From assembly GCA_947373245.1 (NCBI GenBank), contig CANBWY010000001.1:43944-107943 (forward strand): 64,000 bases of DNA, in the 5' to 3' direction. The first letter of the stretch is position 1; the number at the start of each line of letters is the position of its first letter. The notes under the pieces are model-generated. The model worked only from the letters and a program-made list of their open reading frames with translations, had not been told where the DNA came from and ran no database searches. Made by a program: the position numbers and the translations under genes. Below, piece by piece: positions 53,994 through 63,724 of the stretch. This stretch comes from Comamonadaceae bacterium. GTDB taxonomy: Bacteria; Pseudomonadota; Gammaproteobacteria; Burkholderiales; Burkholderiaceae_C.

Positions 53994-56663
53994 ATGAAGC
54001 CGTCAAATGCAGGGTTGCAAAGGCCAGCTCTTATGCGACGGCGATGGGTGATGATGTTTCTCATCATGACGCAGGCTGCGACAGCTTGGGCTCTGATTTC
54101 AGAAAATGCCAGACAGGCACCTGCCAGCACCGTATCGGTCTTGCCCACTGAAGCCCCAAACGCAGACGACATCGAATTCGATTCAGACTTTTTGCGCGGC
54201 AAGGGCTTTCGCAACATGAGCAATGCCGAGCTGAAAAAACTGGGCAATGTCCGTCCGGGCCCGTTGACGGTCGACATTTACCGCAGTGGCACCTCCATCG
54301 GCAAATCATCGGTGCTGTTCACCACGCCGCCGGGTGAGGAAAATGGCAACGCCAAGCCGTGCATCACGCGAGAGTTGTTCATGCAACTGAACGTCAAACC
54401 CAGCGCCGTCAGTACCCAAGGAATGGCGGTACTCAGCCCGCCGGATTCGGAATCTGCAACGCAAGACGCCAAAACCTGCTTGTATCTAGAGGACTAGGTC
54501 AATGGCGCGAGCGCTGATTTTGACAAAAGTGCGCTGCAGCTCAAACTGAGCATTCCCCAAGCCTATTTAACAAGGCAAAGCAACGCATCCGTTTCCACGA
54601 GCATGCTCACGCGAGGCGATAACGCGGGCATGCTCACGCGAGGCGATAACGCGGGCTTCGTCAACTACAACTTCAACCACTATCAAGCACAGGGGAACAC
54701 ATCAGACTACTTGGGCTTGAATTCGGGTTTGAACTTAGACGGTTGGCAATTGCGCCACAGCAGTTTCCTGACGCAAGGCGACAGCACAAACGGACAAAGC
54801 GCCCATCAGTACACGTCTGGCGAGACATTTGTGCGACGCCCTTTGATTGACTGGAAGTCCAGCCTGGCCTTGGGTGACACCAACAGTTTCAGCCCCATCA
54901 TCGGCGGCGTGCCACTGCGTGGGCTACGTCTGTCGTCTGAGGAAGGCATGATGAGCGATGACGAGCGGAGCTACAGGCCCGTGGTGCGTGGCATTGCCCG
55001 CACCAATGCACGGGTGCGCGTTATGCAAAACAACGTGGTGTTTTTTGAGCAGACCGTGCCCCCTGGCCCCTTTGAATTGAACGACATCAACCCACCCGCG
55101 GCGTTGGGGGATTTGGAGGTCATCGTGACCGAGGCGGACGGAGGGCAACAAAATTTTGTAGAGCCCTACAGCCTCAGTGCGGGCAAACTCAGCCCCGGGT
55201 CTTTGCGCTACAGCACGTCAGCGGGCAACTACAGACCTAACGCGACCAGCGTCAATCACGCAGCCGTGCTGCAAGCCTACGTACGCTATGGACTGAACAA
55301 ATGGGTGTCGCCCGGCGTGGAACTATTGATGGCGTCGAATTACCAAAACCTTGGCCTGCAAACGACCTTCAACAACCCTTGGGGAGGGCTGACCCTCAAC
55401 AGCCTTTATGCGCAAACAAAAGAACTAGCCTCCAACAGTACCGGACAAGCCTTCAACGTCAATTACACAGCCCCCGCCATGGGCCCGTTCCAATTTTATG
55501 GGGGCCTGAGTGAGCAATCACGTGCCTATGTTGCCCCCAACACCGCGCTGACGGGCATGCCCTTTGACGTCAATGGTTCGTATAACTTTAAAAGCAGCCG
55601 GTATTTCAGCTTGTCGCTGAGCATGCGTTCCTACGGCGGTGTTTCGTTGAGCATGGTGGATCAAAACACGTGGGCGACGAATAGCCAAAGCCGCCAACGC
55701 AGAGCGTCTTACTTTACAAATTGGCAGCGGATCAACCTGAATGCCTACTTAAGCCAAAGCAACTTTGCAGATGGCAATAAATCGACAAGCAGCGTGGGCT
55801 TCTCGATCGCCATTCCGTTGGAAAGCTCAGGCAAGTTAGGTTCAGTCAGCGCGAGCTATACGCAGTCCGACCAAAGCGATGCCACACGGTCCCTGTCCTA
55901 CTCGGGCAGCATGGGGCCCAACAACACAGCCTATTACAACCTGAACCACTCACAAACCGGGGCCGATAACAGCTCTGGCGGCTCACTCAATTACGCACAC
56001 CCTTGGGGCAACTTGGGGGGTAACTTGTCGTCCTCTAGCAGTGGCGCCGTGCAAACCGGTTTGAGCGCGTCAGGCAGTGTGGTACTCCACCGCGATGGGG
56101 TGATCATGGCCCCGCCCTTGGGTGGCACCTTTGCCATCGTCGAAGTCCCTCAGGGCGAAGGGGTGAGCCTGCAAGGCGGCAACGCACGCATCAACCAGCG
56201 CGGCTACGGCGTAGTGACCAACCTATCGCCTTACTACCTTAACGACGTGCAAATCAGCTTGGAGGGTGCGTCCGTTGACTTAGATATCGACAACGCTGGA
56301 CAAAAGGTTGCACCGGTGGAAGGCGCAATCGTGCGTTTGAAGTTCGACACCACCGTCGGACGCCCCTTGCTGTTAAAGCTATCGACCAGCAGCGGTGAGC
56401 GCATCCCCATTGGCGCGAACGTGACGAGTAGTCAAGGCGTCGACGTGGGCATTGTGGGCCAAGGCAGTCGCGCCTTGGTTCGCGTGAAAACACCCCGAGA
56501 CAAGCTCAACGTGGTGTGGGGAGAAAACGCCAACGAACACTGCACCACCCAATACGCGCTGGACGAAAAAATACCCAGTAACGCCAGTGGATTTACCCCA
56601 TTGCAACTCATGTGCGCCGTCGGCTCAGATGCGAACGACTTGCTAACTAGGTCACCTCCATGA
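53994..56663 (+). pseudogene. Outer-membrane fimbrial usher, interrupted by an in-frame amber stop
   Basis: Two ORFs in the same frame, 53994-54497 and 54603-56663, are separated only by a TAG at 54495. The frame before (CITRELFMQLNVKPSA ... CLYLED) and after (VNGASADFDKSALQLKLSIPQAYL) is continuous usher sequence: N-terminal domain, then plug and barrel (PRGLRLSSEEGMMSDDERSYRPVVRGIARTNARVRV, PPGPFELNDI) and the C-terminal GANVTSSQGVDVGIVGQGSRALVR. Joined length 889 codons, normal for FimD. Also a 27-bp tandem duplication gives MLTRGDNAG twice (54603-54656). Unless the amber codon is suppressed or is a sequencing error, the fimbria cannot be assembled. Confidence 0.85.
54603..54656 (+). repeat. 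27-bp tandem duplication in the usher gene
   Basis: Two identical, adjacent 27-bp copies starting ATGCTCACGCGAGGCGATAA encode MLTRGDNAG twice in frame. In other ushers a single such segment precedes the NYNFN motif. Confidence 0.95.
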
Positions 56664-57730
56664 ACACCCCATTTTTGAAACTGCTTTTGGTCTTTGTTTC
56701 AATGTTTGCTTTTTATGTGCCGACACATGCAACGACATGCAACTACACCACCTCATGGAGTTTGAATACAGCGCCCACTTCTGACAAAAATTTCACGTTT
56801 AGCGCGGACAACCAAACCTTAACGGTGAGCGCGAAGCCATCGAGAAGTTCATACCAAATGAGTGTCAATTTGGTCATCGGGTTTACAAGCATGAGCACCC
56901 CTGCCAACGGGGATTCTTGTTTGTTTTCTTTGATTCAAAACAACCAGTCGTTTTCCACACTGAACAACACATCGATTGCCTTTTCCAGAACACTGGCAGC
57001 GTCGGGTTCTAGTTGCGGCTTTAACTACCTGGGTCGTCCCAACATTGCAAGCACGTACAAAGGCGGGGCCTATTTAACCCCGATTGCGGCGGGACTTTTT
57101 ACGGACATCTATGAAATTTCAAATTGCGCCCCCTCTGCCACATTCTTACAAGAGCTCATCGTGACTGTGGCCCCAGGCGCCAAAGGTAACTTCATACTAG
57201 ACGCCTCCAAATTTGTCAGGGTCATGGCCGGACAGCACAACACCGATTTGAATGGCCTTGTCAGTTGGTCCTCGCCAAATGCGCAGGCGTTCATGGCATT
57301 TGCATTCGTGGGCAACCCCACATGTGCCGTCATCTCCCCCACGGTCACCCTGCCCACTTTGTCGCCCTCTGCAATTGGCTCATCTCTCGATCGAAGCGCG
57401 GATTTTTCACTCAAATTAAATTGCGGCCAAGGCAATGCATTCGCATACACAGTGACCCCCACTTGGTCATTTACACCCGCTTTTACAGGCTCTTCTATCA
57501 TTGCAAATACGGGGTCAGCCAGTGGCATTGGCGTCACGGTGACCAGTAAGAATGGGGCGGTGCCAGCGACCGTCACCAATGGTTACAACGCGGACACGGC
57601 AACCATCGCAGCAAACGCGACGGCGACCTCACAAACCTTCAATTACTCGGCAGCGTACGCAAAAAGCGCAACCACGGTGACGCCGGGCACAGTCAACGCC
57701 AGCGCATCCATCACGTTGTCCGTCCAATAA
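56660..57730 (+). CDS. Fimbrial tip adhesin-like protein
   Basis: 356 residues. Signal peptide (LLLVFVSMFAFYVPTHA) and two domains: an N-terminal beta-rich domain with paired cysteines (TTCNYTTSW, DSCLFSL, SSCGFNYLG, SNCAPSAT) that would bind a receptor, and a C-terminal pilin domain (PTCAVISPTVTLPTLSPSAIG, LKLNCGQGNAFAYTVTPTW, NASASITLSVQ). This two-domain plan and its last place in the operon fit a tip adhesin. Receptor unknown. Overlaps the usher stop by 4 bp. Confidence 0.75.
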   Translation: MNTPFLKLLLVFVSMFAFYVPTHATTCNYTTSWSLNTAPTSDKNFTFSADNQTLTVSAKPSRSSYQMSVNLVIGFTSMSTPANGDSCLFSLIQNNQSFSTLNNTSIAFSRTLAASGSSCGFNYLGRPNIASTYKGGAYLTPIAAGLFTDIYEISNCAPSATFLQELIVTVAPGAKGNFILDASKFVRVMAGQHNTDLNGLVSWSSPNAQAFMAFAFVGNPTCAVISPTVTLPTLSPSAIGSSLDRSADFSLKLNCGQGNAFAYTVTPTWSFTPAFTGSSIIANTGSASGIGVTVTSKNGAVPATVTNGYNADTATIAANATATSQTFNYSAAYAKSATTVTPGTVNASASITLSVQ

Positions 57731-57740
57731 GGCGGCGGAC

Positions 57741-57890
57741 CTACTCCACGGTAACTGACATAGGATGCAAGTGAGTAACTTTCGTATTCATTTTTATCCT
57801 CTGCCATCCTTTTTTTTTAACATTCACAGTGGTCGTATTTAACCCTTCGTAAAGGTCATAACGCTTTGCTCGTCTTCCATGACCTTCGTA
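57741..57890 (-). pseudogene. Possible 3' remnant of the lipoprotein gene cut by the IS
   Basis: On the minus strand, directly beyond the IS end, 49 codons are open (YEGHGRRAKRYDLYEGLNTT ... SVTVE) before TAG. It may be the C-terminal part of the lipoprotein whose 5' end lies on the other side of the IS. The frames of the two parts do not match on precise excision, so some sequence was probably lost. Weak evidence. Confidence 0.35.
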
Positions 57891-57920
57891 GTGGCATTCC
57901 CCCAAACCTGTAGACACTTT

Positions 57921-58784
57921 TCATAGCGCAGTCTGACGCTGCCGCTCGAACTCATAGGGGCTGAGTTGATCGAGATGCTTGTGGCGTCGAACTCGATTGT
58001 AGAAACCCTCGATGTAATCGAAGATTTCTGACTTGGCTTCAGCCCGAGTTTGGTAAATCCGCTTCTTGATTTGTTCGCTCTTCAAGTTACTGAAGAACGA
58101 TTCAGCCACCGCGTTATCCCAGCAGTTGCCGCGACGACTCATGCTCGGGCTTAGTCGGTTGTCTTTGCACCAACGGTTGAATTCGTCGCTGCCAAATTGA
58201 CTGCCCTGATCCGAATGGATGATCACCGAGTCTTTTGGCCTTCTGCGCCACACCGCCATCGTCAGAGCATCCAGCACCAAGCTCGTTTGCATACTTTTAC
58301 CCATGCTCCAGCCCACCACTGCACGCGAGTGCAAATCAAGCACTACGGCCAAATACAACCAGCCTTCAAGTGTGCGGATGTACGTGATATCCGTCACCCA
58401 AGCGTTGTCAGGCTCATCGTGCTGGAACTGTCGCTGCAATCGGTTTGGCGCCACAAGTGCGGGCTTGCCCACTTTGTACCTAGGACGTTTGTAGCCACGT
58501 ACAGACTTGATCTGAGCGGCACGCATCAACCGCGCCACGCGGTTCTCACCGCAAGCCACGCCTGCTTCGCGCAAGTCACAGAAGATGCGCGGGCTCCCGT
58601 AAATGCCCATGCTCTGGTCGTAGAACTCTTTGATCTTTGCCGTCAACACCTCATTGGCTTTTGCCCTTGGCGATAGCGGCTCATGCAGCCAAGCGTAGAA
58701 GCCGCTGCGGTGAACTTTGAGAACGCGGCACATGCTGGTGAGTTTGAATTCTGATCGGTGGGCTTGAATGAATGCGTACTTCAC
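57921..58784 (-). CDS. IS3-family transposase OrfB (DDE integrase domain)
   Basis: 287 residues in the -1 frame relative to orfA, with a GTG as first codon. HTH_21-like start (MCRVLKVHRSGFYAWL, YGSPRIFCDLREAGVACGENRVARLMR) and rve integrase core: WVTDITYIRTLEGWLYLAVVLDLHSRAVVGWSM (first D), IIHSDQGSQFGS (second D) and NCWDNAVAESFFSNLKSE (E). Complete DDE triad. Normally made as an OrfAB fusion by frameshifting. Confidence 0.95.
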   Translation of the reverse strand: MKYAFIQAHRSEFKLTSMCRVLKVHRSGFYAWLHEPLSPRAKANEVLTAKIKEFYDQSMGIYGSPRIFCDLREAGVACGENRVARLMRAAQIKSVRGYKRPRYKVGKPALVAPNRLQRQFQHDEPDNAWVTDITYIRTLEGWLYLAVVLDLHSRAVVGWSMGKSMQTSLVLDALTMAVWRRRPKDSVIIHSDQGSQFGSDEFNRWCKDNRLSPSMSRRGNCWDNAVAESFFSNLKSEQIKKRIYQTRAEAKSEIFDYIEGFYNRVRRHKHLDQLSPYEFERQRQTAL

Positions 58785-59068
58785 CCGGACTGTTTTGCAA
58801 AGTACGCGGCGGCCTTTTTTAGGATGTCGCGCTCCTCGGTAGTGCGTCTGAGTTCAGCCTTGAGCTTGGCCATCTCGGCTTGCATCAACTTGAGGTCACT
58901 GGACTGAGGTTCATCCGCCTTCTTGAACTTGCTGACCCACGTGTACAGAACGCCTTCAGCAATGCCTAGTCGCTTGGCTACATCGACAACTGAGTGGCCT
59001 TTATCGATGACTTGTTTGACAGCCTCGTCTTTGAACTCGGGGGCATATTTCGCTCGTTGCATTTGCAA
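58781..59068 (-). CDS. IS3-family transposase OrfA (HTH_Tnp_1)
   Basis: 95 residues: helix-turn-helix (YAPEFKDEAVKQVIDKGHSVVDVAKRLGIAEGVLYTWVSKFKK) and a leucine-zipper coiled coil (LKLMQAEMAKLKAELRRTTEERDILKKAAAYFAK). DNA-binding part of the transposase. Codons CTA AAA AAG at 58822-58814 contain the slip heptamer. Confidence 0.95.
   Translation of the reverse strand: MQMQRAKYAPEFKDEAVKQVIDKGHSVVDVAKRLGIAEGVLYTWVSKFKKADEPQSSDLKLMQAEMAKLKAELRRTTEERDILKKAAAYFAKQSG
58814..58820 (-). promoter_or_regulatory. Programmed -1 frameshift site A AAA AAG in the IS
   Basis: The heptamer AAAAAAG lies in the orfA frame as CT-A AAA AAG. A -1 shift there enters the orfB frame, which is open from the slip point to the orfB GTG. 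Canonical for IS3 elements. Confidence 0.85.
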
Positions 59069-59121
59069 TTCTCCATTTCAGTTTTGACATCATATTTGTC
59101 TACTGATTTGGGGGAATGCCA

Positions 59122-59245
59122 CTGAGCCATCGCAGCTAACAAAAAAACCTTGCTGACCGTTAGGTGTTGTCATGGGTTTTACTGTGGGTGCCGCACAGCC
59201 AGCAAGAACAGCTGCTGCAATCAACACACTACAAATTGTCTTCAT
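59122..59245 (-). pseudogene. Lipoprotein gene truncated by the IS
   Basis: From the ATG at 59245 the frame reads a lipoprotein signal (CSVLIAAAVLAGC lipobox) and then AAPTVKPMTTPNGQQGFFVS CDGS before running into the IS end, where it soon meets a stop. The QGFFVSCDGS segment resembles small envelope lipoproteins. The function is lost or altered. The remainder of the stretch to 59484 holds no gene that I can see. Confidence 0.6.
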
Positions 59246-59484
59246 GCACAGCCCCTATAAATTATCAATTCAATCATTCTATTGCCCCACCCCAGCTAGC
59301 AAATGCTTAAATTAAATTAAACTTTTTATCTACCCACCGTTACCGCAGTCACGCTCGTTCAAACGAAAACAGCCGACAACACTGCTTCGTGCATTTGGGC
59401 AATACAGACTAGCTGGCGCGGGGTTGCAGCGCAGGTCAGCTGTTCTCTTGCAAATAATTAACTTAACCTTTTGCCAGCGCCAGC

Positions 59485-60780
59485 CTACCCACCCAACACT
59501 GTTGCTTTGACGCTGGGCGTTGCACTGCGCCCGTAGTACATCTCAATGTTTTGCACACTCGTGCCCATGTTTCGTGCGATATCCCATACGGGTACATTTT
59601 TTTGCAGCATACGCACCGCATAAAAGTGACGCAGGCTGTAAAGCGTGTAGACCTCACCGTATCTGTTTTTTTCAATGCCCAAATCTTTCAGGAACGCTTG
59701 GAACTGGTCTATGAGTGTTATGACTTGGTTGCCATCGAGCATCCGAAAGAACCACTTGTCCTTGTTGTCTACTTTGCGTTTGACTTTGATTTGCCCTGTG
59801 TAATGAGGCTGCATTTTGTTGCGCTGGATGACATGCAAGATGAAGTTACGGGATGAGACTCTTGGGATGACTACACGCGAGCCAGTTTTGCCCTTGACGT
59901 TGAATTGATAGTTGGGGCGGCCCAAGTCGTCTTTAAATTCAATCACATCGCTTTCATGCAGGTTGTTAGCCTCACCTACTCGCATACCACTCTTGGCAAG
60001 TATGTGTACGTAATCACGCAGCATTTCCCTGTTCCAGCGGCGTTCTTGGTCTCTCAATGGCACCGCACGTATCCATGCTCTAAAGCTCTTGTAAATCTGG
60101 GCCATGTCTGGGGATGTGAATGCAGGTCGCACAACCCGCTTCTCACTCTTAAAGCGCCATGTGGGTAATGCAATCCGTCCACGATAACCACGCTCATCAG
60201 CAAACTTCAACAGCGTTTTTGCCAGCGTCACTTCCCACTCAATCGTTTTATCTGCAGGGTTGAGCCTAGAGTTTTTGGGACGGTCTTTTTCGTCCATGCG
60301 GTGGTAGTAGTCCTTACGCCACGCTACGTAATCTTTCAGTACCGCGTTATCAATTTTGTCCACGGCTTTCTTGCCGCAGTACTCACGCCAAAACTTGACC
60401 ACTCGTTTGATTTGACGAAGCATGTAGATGCTGGTTTGCTCTTGGCGGGACGTATTGATTTTGTCCAGCTGCGCTCTGTCGTACTGCAATTGCCTCAACC
60501 GCACGTACTCATCAATCACATCGTTAAACGTAGTCTGTTGCAAGGGCAGGTCTTCGTCTTTACGAAATTCAATCTCGTAATAGAACTTCATTGCACTCTT
60601 GCGAGCGTCTGCTAACTGCCGTGTTTTGAGGGAGCGATGGATGTATTTGCGTGTGCCCTCGCCCTTGTACACACGTGCGTAAAAAATGCCGTTGCGTGAG
60701 TACAGGAGGACTTTGCCATCCTCCATGTACTCCTCATACTCAGTCGTTTGCTGTGTATTGTTTTTGTTCAACTTTTGCAC
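59485..60780 (-). CDS. Tyrosine recombinase / phage-type integrase
   Basis: 431 residues. N-terminal arm-binding-like part (YSRNGIFYARVYKGEGTRKYIHRSLKT), core-binding domain about 90-200 and catalytic domain with ILAKSGMRVGEANNL (Arg I), YTLYSLRHFYAVRML (box II, with Tyr in place of the first His) and the nucleophile in NIEMYYGRSAT. Full length and apparently active. It lies alone, transcribed away from the 3' end of secA, with no excisionase or phage gene next to it. Lower GC than the core genes; it is a probable remnant or minimal integrative element. Confidence 0.9.
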   Translation of the reverse strand: MQKLNKNNTQQTTEYEEYMEDGKVLLYSRNGIFYARVYKGEGTRKYIHRSLKTRQLADARKSAMKFYYEIEFRKDEDLPLQQTTFNDVIDEYVRLRQLQYDRAQLDKINTSRQEQTSIYMLRQIKRVVKFWREYCGKKAVDKIDNAVLKDYVAWRKDYYHRMDEKDRPKNSRLNPADKTIEWEVTLAKTLLKFADERGYRGRIALPTWRFKSEKRVVRPAFTSPDMAQIYKSFRAWIRAVPLRDQERRWNREMLRDYVHILAKSGMRVGEANNLHESDVIEFKDDLGRPNYQFNVKGKTGSRVVIPRVSSRNFILHVIQRNKMQPHYTGQIKVKRKVDNKDKWFFRMLDGNQVITLIDQFQAFLKDLGIEKNRYGEVYTLYSLRHFYAVRMLQKNVPVWDIARNMGTSVQNIEMYYGRSATPSVKATVLGG

Positions 60781-60867
60781 AACATTTGCCTTGTTTTATC
60801 ATTTGTGAAACAATTGTAAAACAGGATTTTGAAGTGTGCAACCTTTCTAAGTTGTTGATTTTATTAA

Positions 60868-63612
60868 CTAAACTAGAGCACCGTGGCAATGCTTGTATTT
60901 CTTACCACTGCCGCATGGGCAAGGCTCGTTACGACCGACAGTCGGCATTTGCGCTGCAAGACTTGTATCGTCAGTCGTGGTCACGGCTTGTCCGGATTCA
61001 TCAGGTGCGGTGTAGGTGACGTTGTGCAAAGTCTCTGCGCGGTCTTCCAGCTCGGTGGCGGCTTGTTCGATTTGTTCGTTCGATTCAATCTTGACTGTCA
61101 TCAACACGCGGGTCACTTCGTTCTTCACCAAATCAAGCAACTGACCGAACAATTCAAACGCCTCGCGCTTGTACTCTTGCTTGGGTTGCTTCTGCGCGTA
61201 ACCGCGCAAATGGATACCTTGGCGCAAATAGTCCAACGCAGCCAAATGCTCGCGCCAATGGCTGTCAATGTTTTGCAGCAACACCACGCGCATGAACGGC
61301 GTGAACTGCTCAATGCCCACGCGATCCAACTTGGCTTGAAAGGCCGCATGAGCAGCCTCAACCACCTTCGCCAAAATTTCTTCATCGGTGATGGCAGAGG
61401 CTTCTTGTACGGTGGCCTGCAAAGGCAATTCGATGAGCCATTCCTGCATCAAGGCGCGTTGCAAACCAACGATGTCCCACTGCTCTTCAACAGACTCTTC
61501 AGGCACATATTGACGCACCAAGTCGATGAAACTGCCTTCGCGCAAGCTGGCGATTTGAGCGGTCAAATCGCTGGCGTCCAAGATGTCGTTGCGCTGTTGG
61601 TAAATCACGCGGCGCTGGTCGTTGGACACATCGTCGTATTCGAGCAGTTGCTTGCGAATGTCAAAGTTGCGTGCTTCGACTTTGCGTTGCGCGCTTTCGA
61701 TGCTGCGCGTGACGATGCCCGCTTCGATCGCTTCGCCCTCTGGCATCTTCAAACGGTCCATGATGGATTTGACACGCTCACCCGCGAAGATGCGCATGAG
61801 CGAGTCATCCAAGCTGAGGTAGAAACGTGACGAGCCTGGATCACCTTGACGGCCTGAACGGCCGCGCAGTTGGTTGTCAATACGGCGTGACTCGTGACGC
61901 TCCGTCGCGATGATGCGCAAACCACCGAGGGCCTTCACCTCATCATGGTCTTTGGTCCACTGCACGCGCAAAGCATCGATTTGCTTTTGCTTCTCGGCAG
62001 CATCTAGCGCCTCATTCGCTTCGACGTCGGAAATTAATTTTTCAACGTTGCCGCCCAACACAATGTCAGTACCACGACCAGCCATATTGGTGGCGATGGT
62101 GATCATCTTGGTGCGACCAGCTTGCGCAATGATGTCGGCTTCACGTGCATGTTGTTTAGCGTTGAGCACTTGGTGCGGCAGTTTGGCCTTGTCCAGCATG
62201 TCCGCAATCAACTCGGAGTTCTCAATCGACGTGGTACCTACGAGAACAGGCTGGCCGCGTTCGTAGCATTCGCGAATGTCGTCAATCGCAGCTTTGTATT
62301 TCTCTTCTGTCGTCTTGTAAACACGGTCCAACTGATCGTCACGTTTGCTGATGCGGTTAGGCGGAATGACCACGGTTTCCAAACCGTAAATTTCTTGGAA
62401 CTCATACGCTTCGGTGTCAGCGGTACCGGTCATGCCACCGAGTTTGTTGTACAAGCGGAAATAGTTTTGGAAGGTGATGGAAGCGAGCGTTTGGTTTTCG
62501 GCTTGGATCTCCACACCTTCTTTGGCTTCCACCGCTTGATGCAAGCCATCGCTCCATCGGCGACCCGACATCAGGCGACCTGTGAACTCGTCAACGATGG
62601 TGATCTCGCCGTTTTGGTTCACATAGTGTTGATCGCGGTGATACAGATGGTTGGCACGCAGCGCGGCGTACAAGTGGTGCATCAAGCTGATATTGGCTGG
62701 GTCATACAACGATGCGCCTTCGGCCAACAAACCATTCGCGGCCAAAATACGTTCTGCATTTTCATGACCGCGCTCCGTCATGAACACTTGGTGTGACTTT
62801 TCATCCACCGTGAAGTCACCGGGTGTGATGACGCCCTCGCCTGTGTGCGGATCTTCTTCACCGATCTGGCGCGTCAGCAATGGCACCACGCGATTGATCG
62901 CGACATACATGTCGGTGTGGTCTTCGGCTTGACCGCTGATGATGAGCGGCGTGCGCGCTTCATCGATCAAGATCGAGTCCACCTCGTCGACGATGGCGTA
63001 ATTCAGTTTGCGCTGCACGCGGTCCGCGGCTTCGTAGACCATGTTGTCGCGCAAATAGTCAAAACCGTATTCGTTGTTGGTACCGTATGTGATGTCAGCG
63101 CGGTAAGCGGCCTGCTTTTCTTCGCGCGGCATCTGAGGCAGGTTGATGCCCACCGTCAGGCCCAACCAGTTATACAAACGCGACATCCATTTCGCATCAC
63201 GGCTGGCCAGGTAATCGTTCACGGTCACCACATGCACGCCGTTACCGGTCAGCGCGTTCAGGTACACAGGCAATGTGGCGGTCAACGTTTTACCTTCACC
63301 CGTGCGCATCTCAGAAATCTTGCCTTGATGCAAAGAGATGCCACCCAGCATCTGCACATCAAAGTGCCGCATCTTCATCACGCGCTTGGACGCTTCACGC
63401 ACCACAGCATAAGCCTCAGGCAACAAATCGTCCAACGTCTCGCCATTGGCAACGCGTGTTTTGAATTCGTCAGTTTTTGCACGTAACGCATCGTCACTGA
63501 GCTTCTCTAACGAAGGCTCCAACGCATTGATTTGCGCGACGGTTTTGCGGTATTGCTTGAGTAGCCGCTCATTGCGGCTGCCAAAAATATAAGTCAAGAA
63601 ATTGAGAGCCAT
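60868..63612 (-). CDS. secA: Preprotein translocase ATPase SecA
   Basis: 914 residues, full length. Motor of the Sec pathway at the inner membrane. Walker [21 protein letters not shown] near residue 105, [19 protein letters not shown] Walker B, the [26 protein letters not shown] motif of the second nucleotide domain, a long helical scaffold and the C-terminal zinc tail [22 protein letters not shown] that binds SecB and phospholipid. Starts [21 protein letters not shown]. The 111-bp region to the next gene, which is divergent, holds the promoter. Confidence 0.99.
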   Translation of the reverse strand: MALNFLTYIFGSRNERLLKQYRKTVAQINALEPSLEKLSDDALRAKTDEFKTRVANGETLDDLLPEAYAVVREASKRVMKMRHFDVQMLGGISLHQGKISEMRTGEGKTLTATLPVYLNALTGNGVHVVTVNDYLASRDAKWMSRLYNWLGLTVGINLPQMPREEKQAAYRADITYGTNNEYGFDYLRDNMVYEAADRVQRKLNYAIVDEVDSILIDEARTPLIISGQAEDHTDMYVAINRVVPLLTRQIGEEDPHTGEGVITPGDFTVDEKSHQVFMTERGHENAERILAANGLLAEGASLYDPANISLMHHLYAALRANHLYHRDQHYVNQNGEITIVDEFTGRLMSGRRWSDGLHQAVEAKEGVEIQAENQTLASITFQNYFRLYNKLGGMTGTADTEAYEFQEIYGLETVVIPPNRISKRDDQLDRVYKTTEEKYKAAIDDIRECYERGQPVLVGTTSIENSELIADMLDKAKLPHQVLNAKQHAREADIIAQAGRTKMITIATNMAGRGTDIVLGGNVEKLISDVEANEALDAAEKQKQIDALRVQWTKDHDEVKALGGLRIIATERHESRRIDNQLRGRSGRQGDPGSSRFYLSLDDSLMRIFAGERVKSIMDRLKMPEGEAIEAGIVTRSIESAQRKVEARNFDIRKQLLEYDDVSNDQRRVIYQQRNDILDASDLTAQIASLREGSFIDLVRQYVPEESVEEQWDIVGLQRALMQEWLIELPLQATVQEASAITDEEILAKVVEAAHAAFQAKLDRVGIEQFTPFMRVVLLQNIDSHWREHLAALDYLRQGIHLRGYAQKQPKQEYKREAFELFGQLLDLVKNEVTRVLMTVKIESNEQIEQAATELEDRAETLHNVTYTAPDESGQAVTTTDDTSLAAQMPTVGRNEPCPCGSGKKYKHCHGALV

Positions 63613-63724
63613 GCGAGCACTGCGGAGGTCCTGCTTCTACATAAAAACAAGGGCCGCAAAATCCTTTGTGAAAGGCTTAATAGAAGCTTCGAATTTTAAC
63701 CGTCCGCAGCCTCATAATTGCCTC

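Larger units (their letters stand above)
57892..59121 (-). mobile_element. IS3-family insertion sequence
   Basis: 1230 bp bounded by 25-bp terminal inverted repeats, TGGCATTCCCCCAAACCTGT and its partner at 59097-59121, 23 of 25 matching. It contains orfA and orfB with an A AAA AAG slip site. The flanks (TAG and CTG) show no target duplication of 3-4 bp, which IS3 elements normally leave; this suggests a later deletion or recombination beside it. It looks otherwise intact. Confidence 0.9.
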
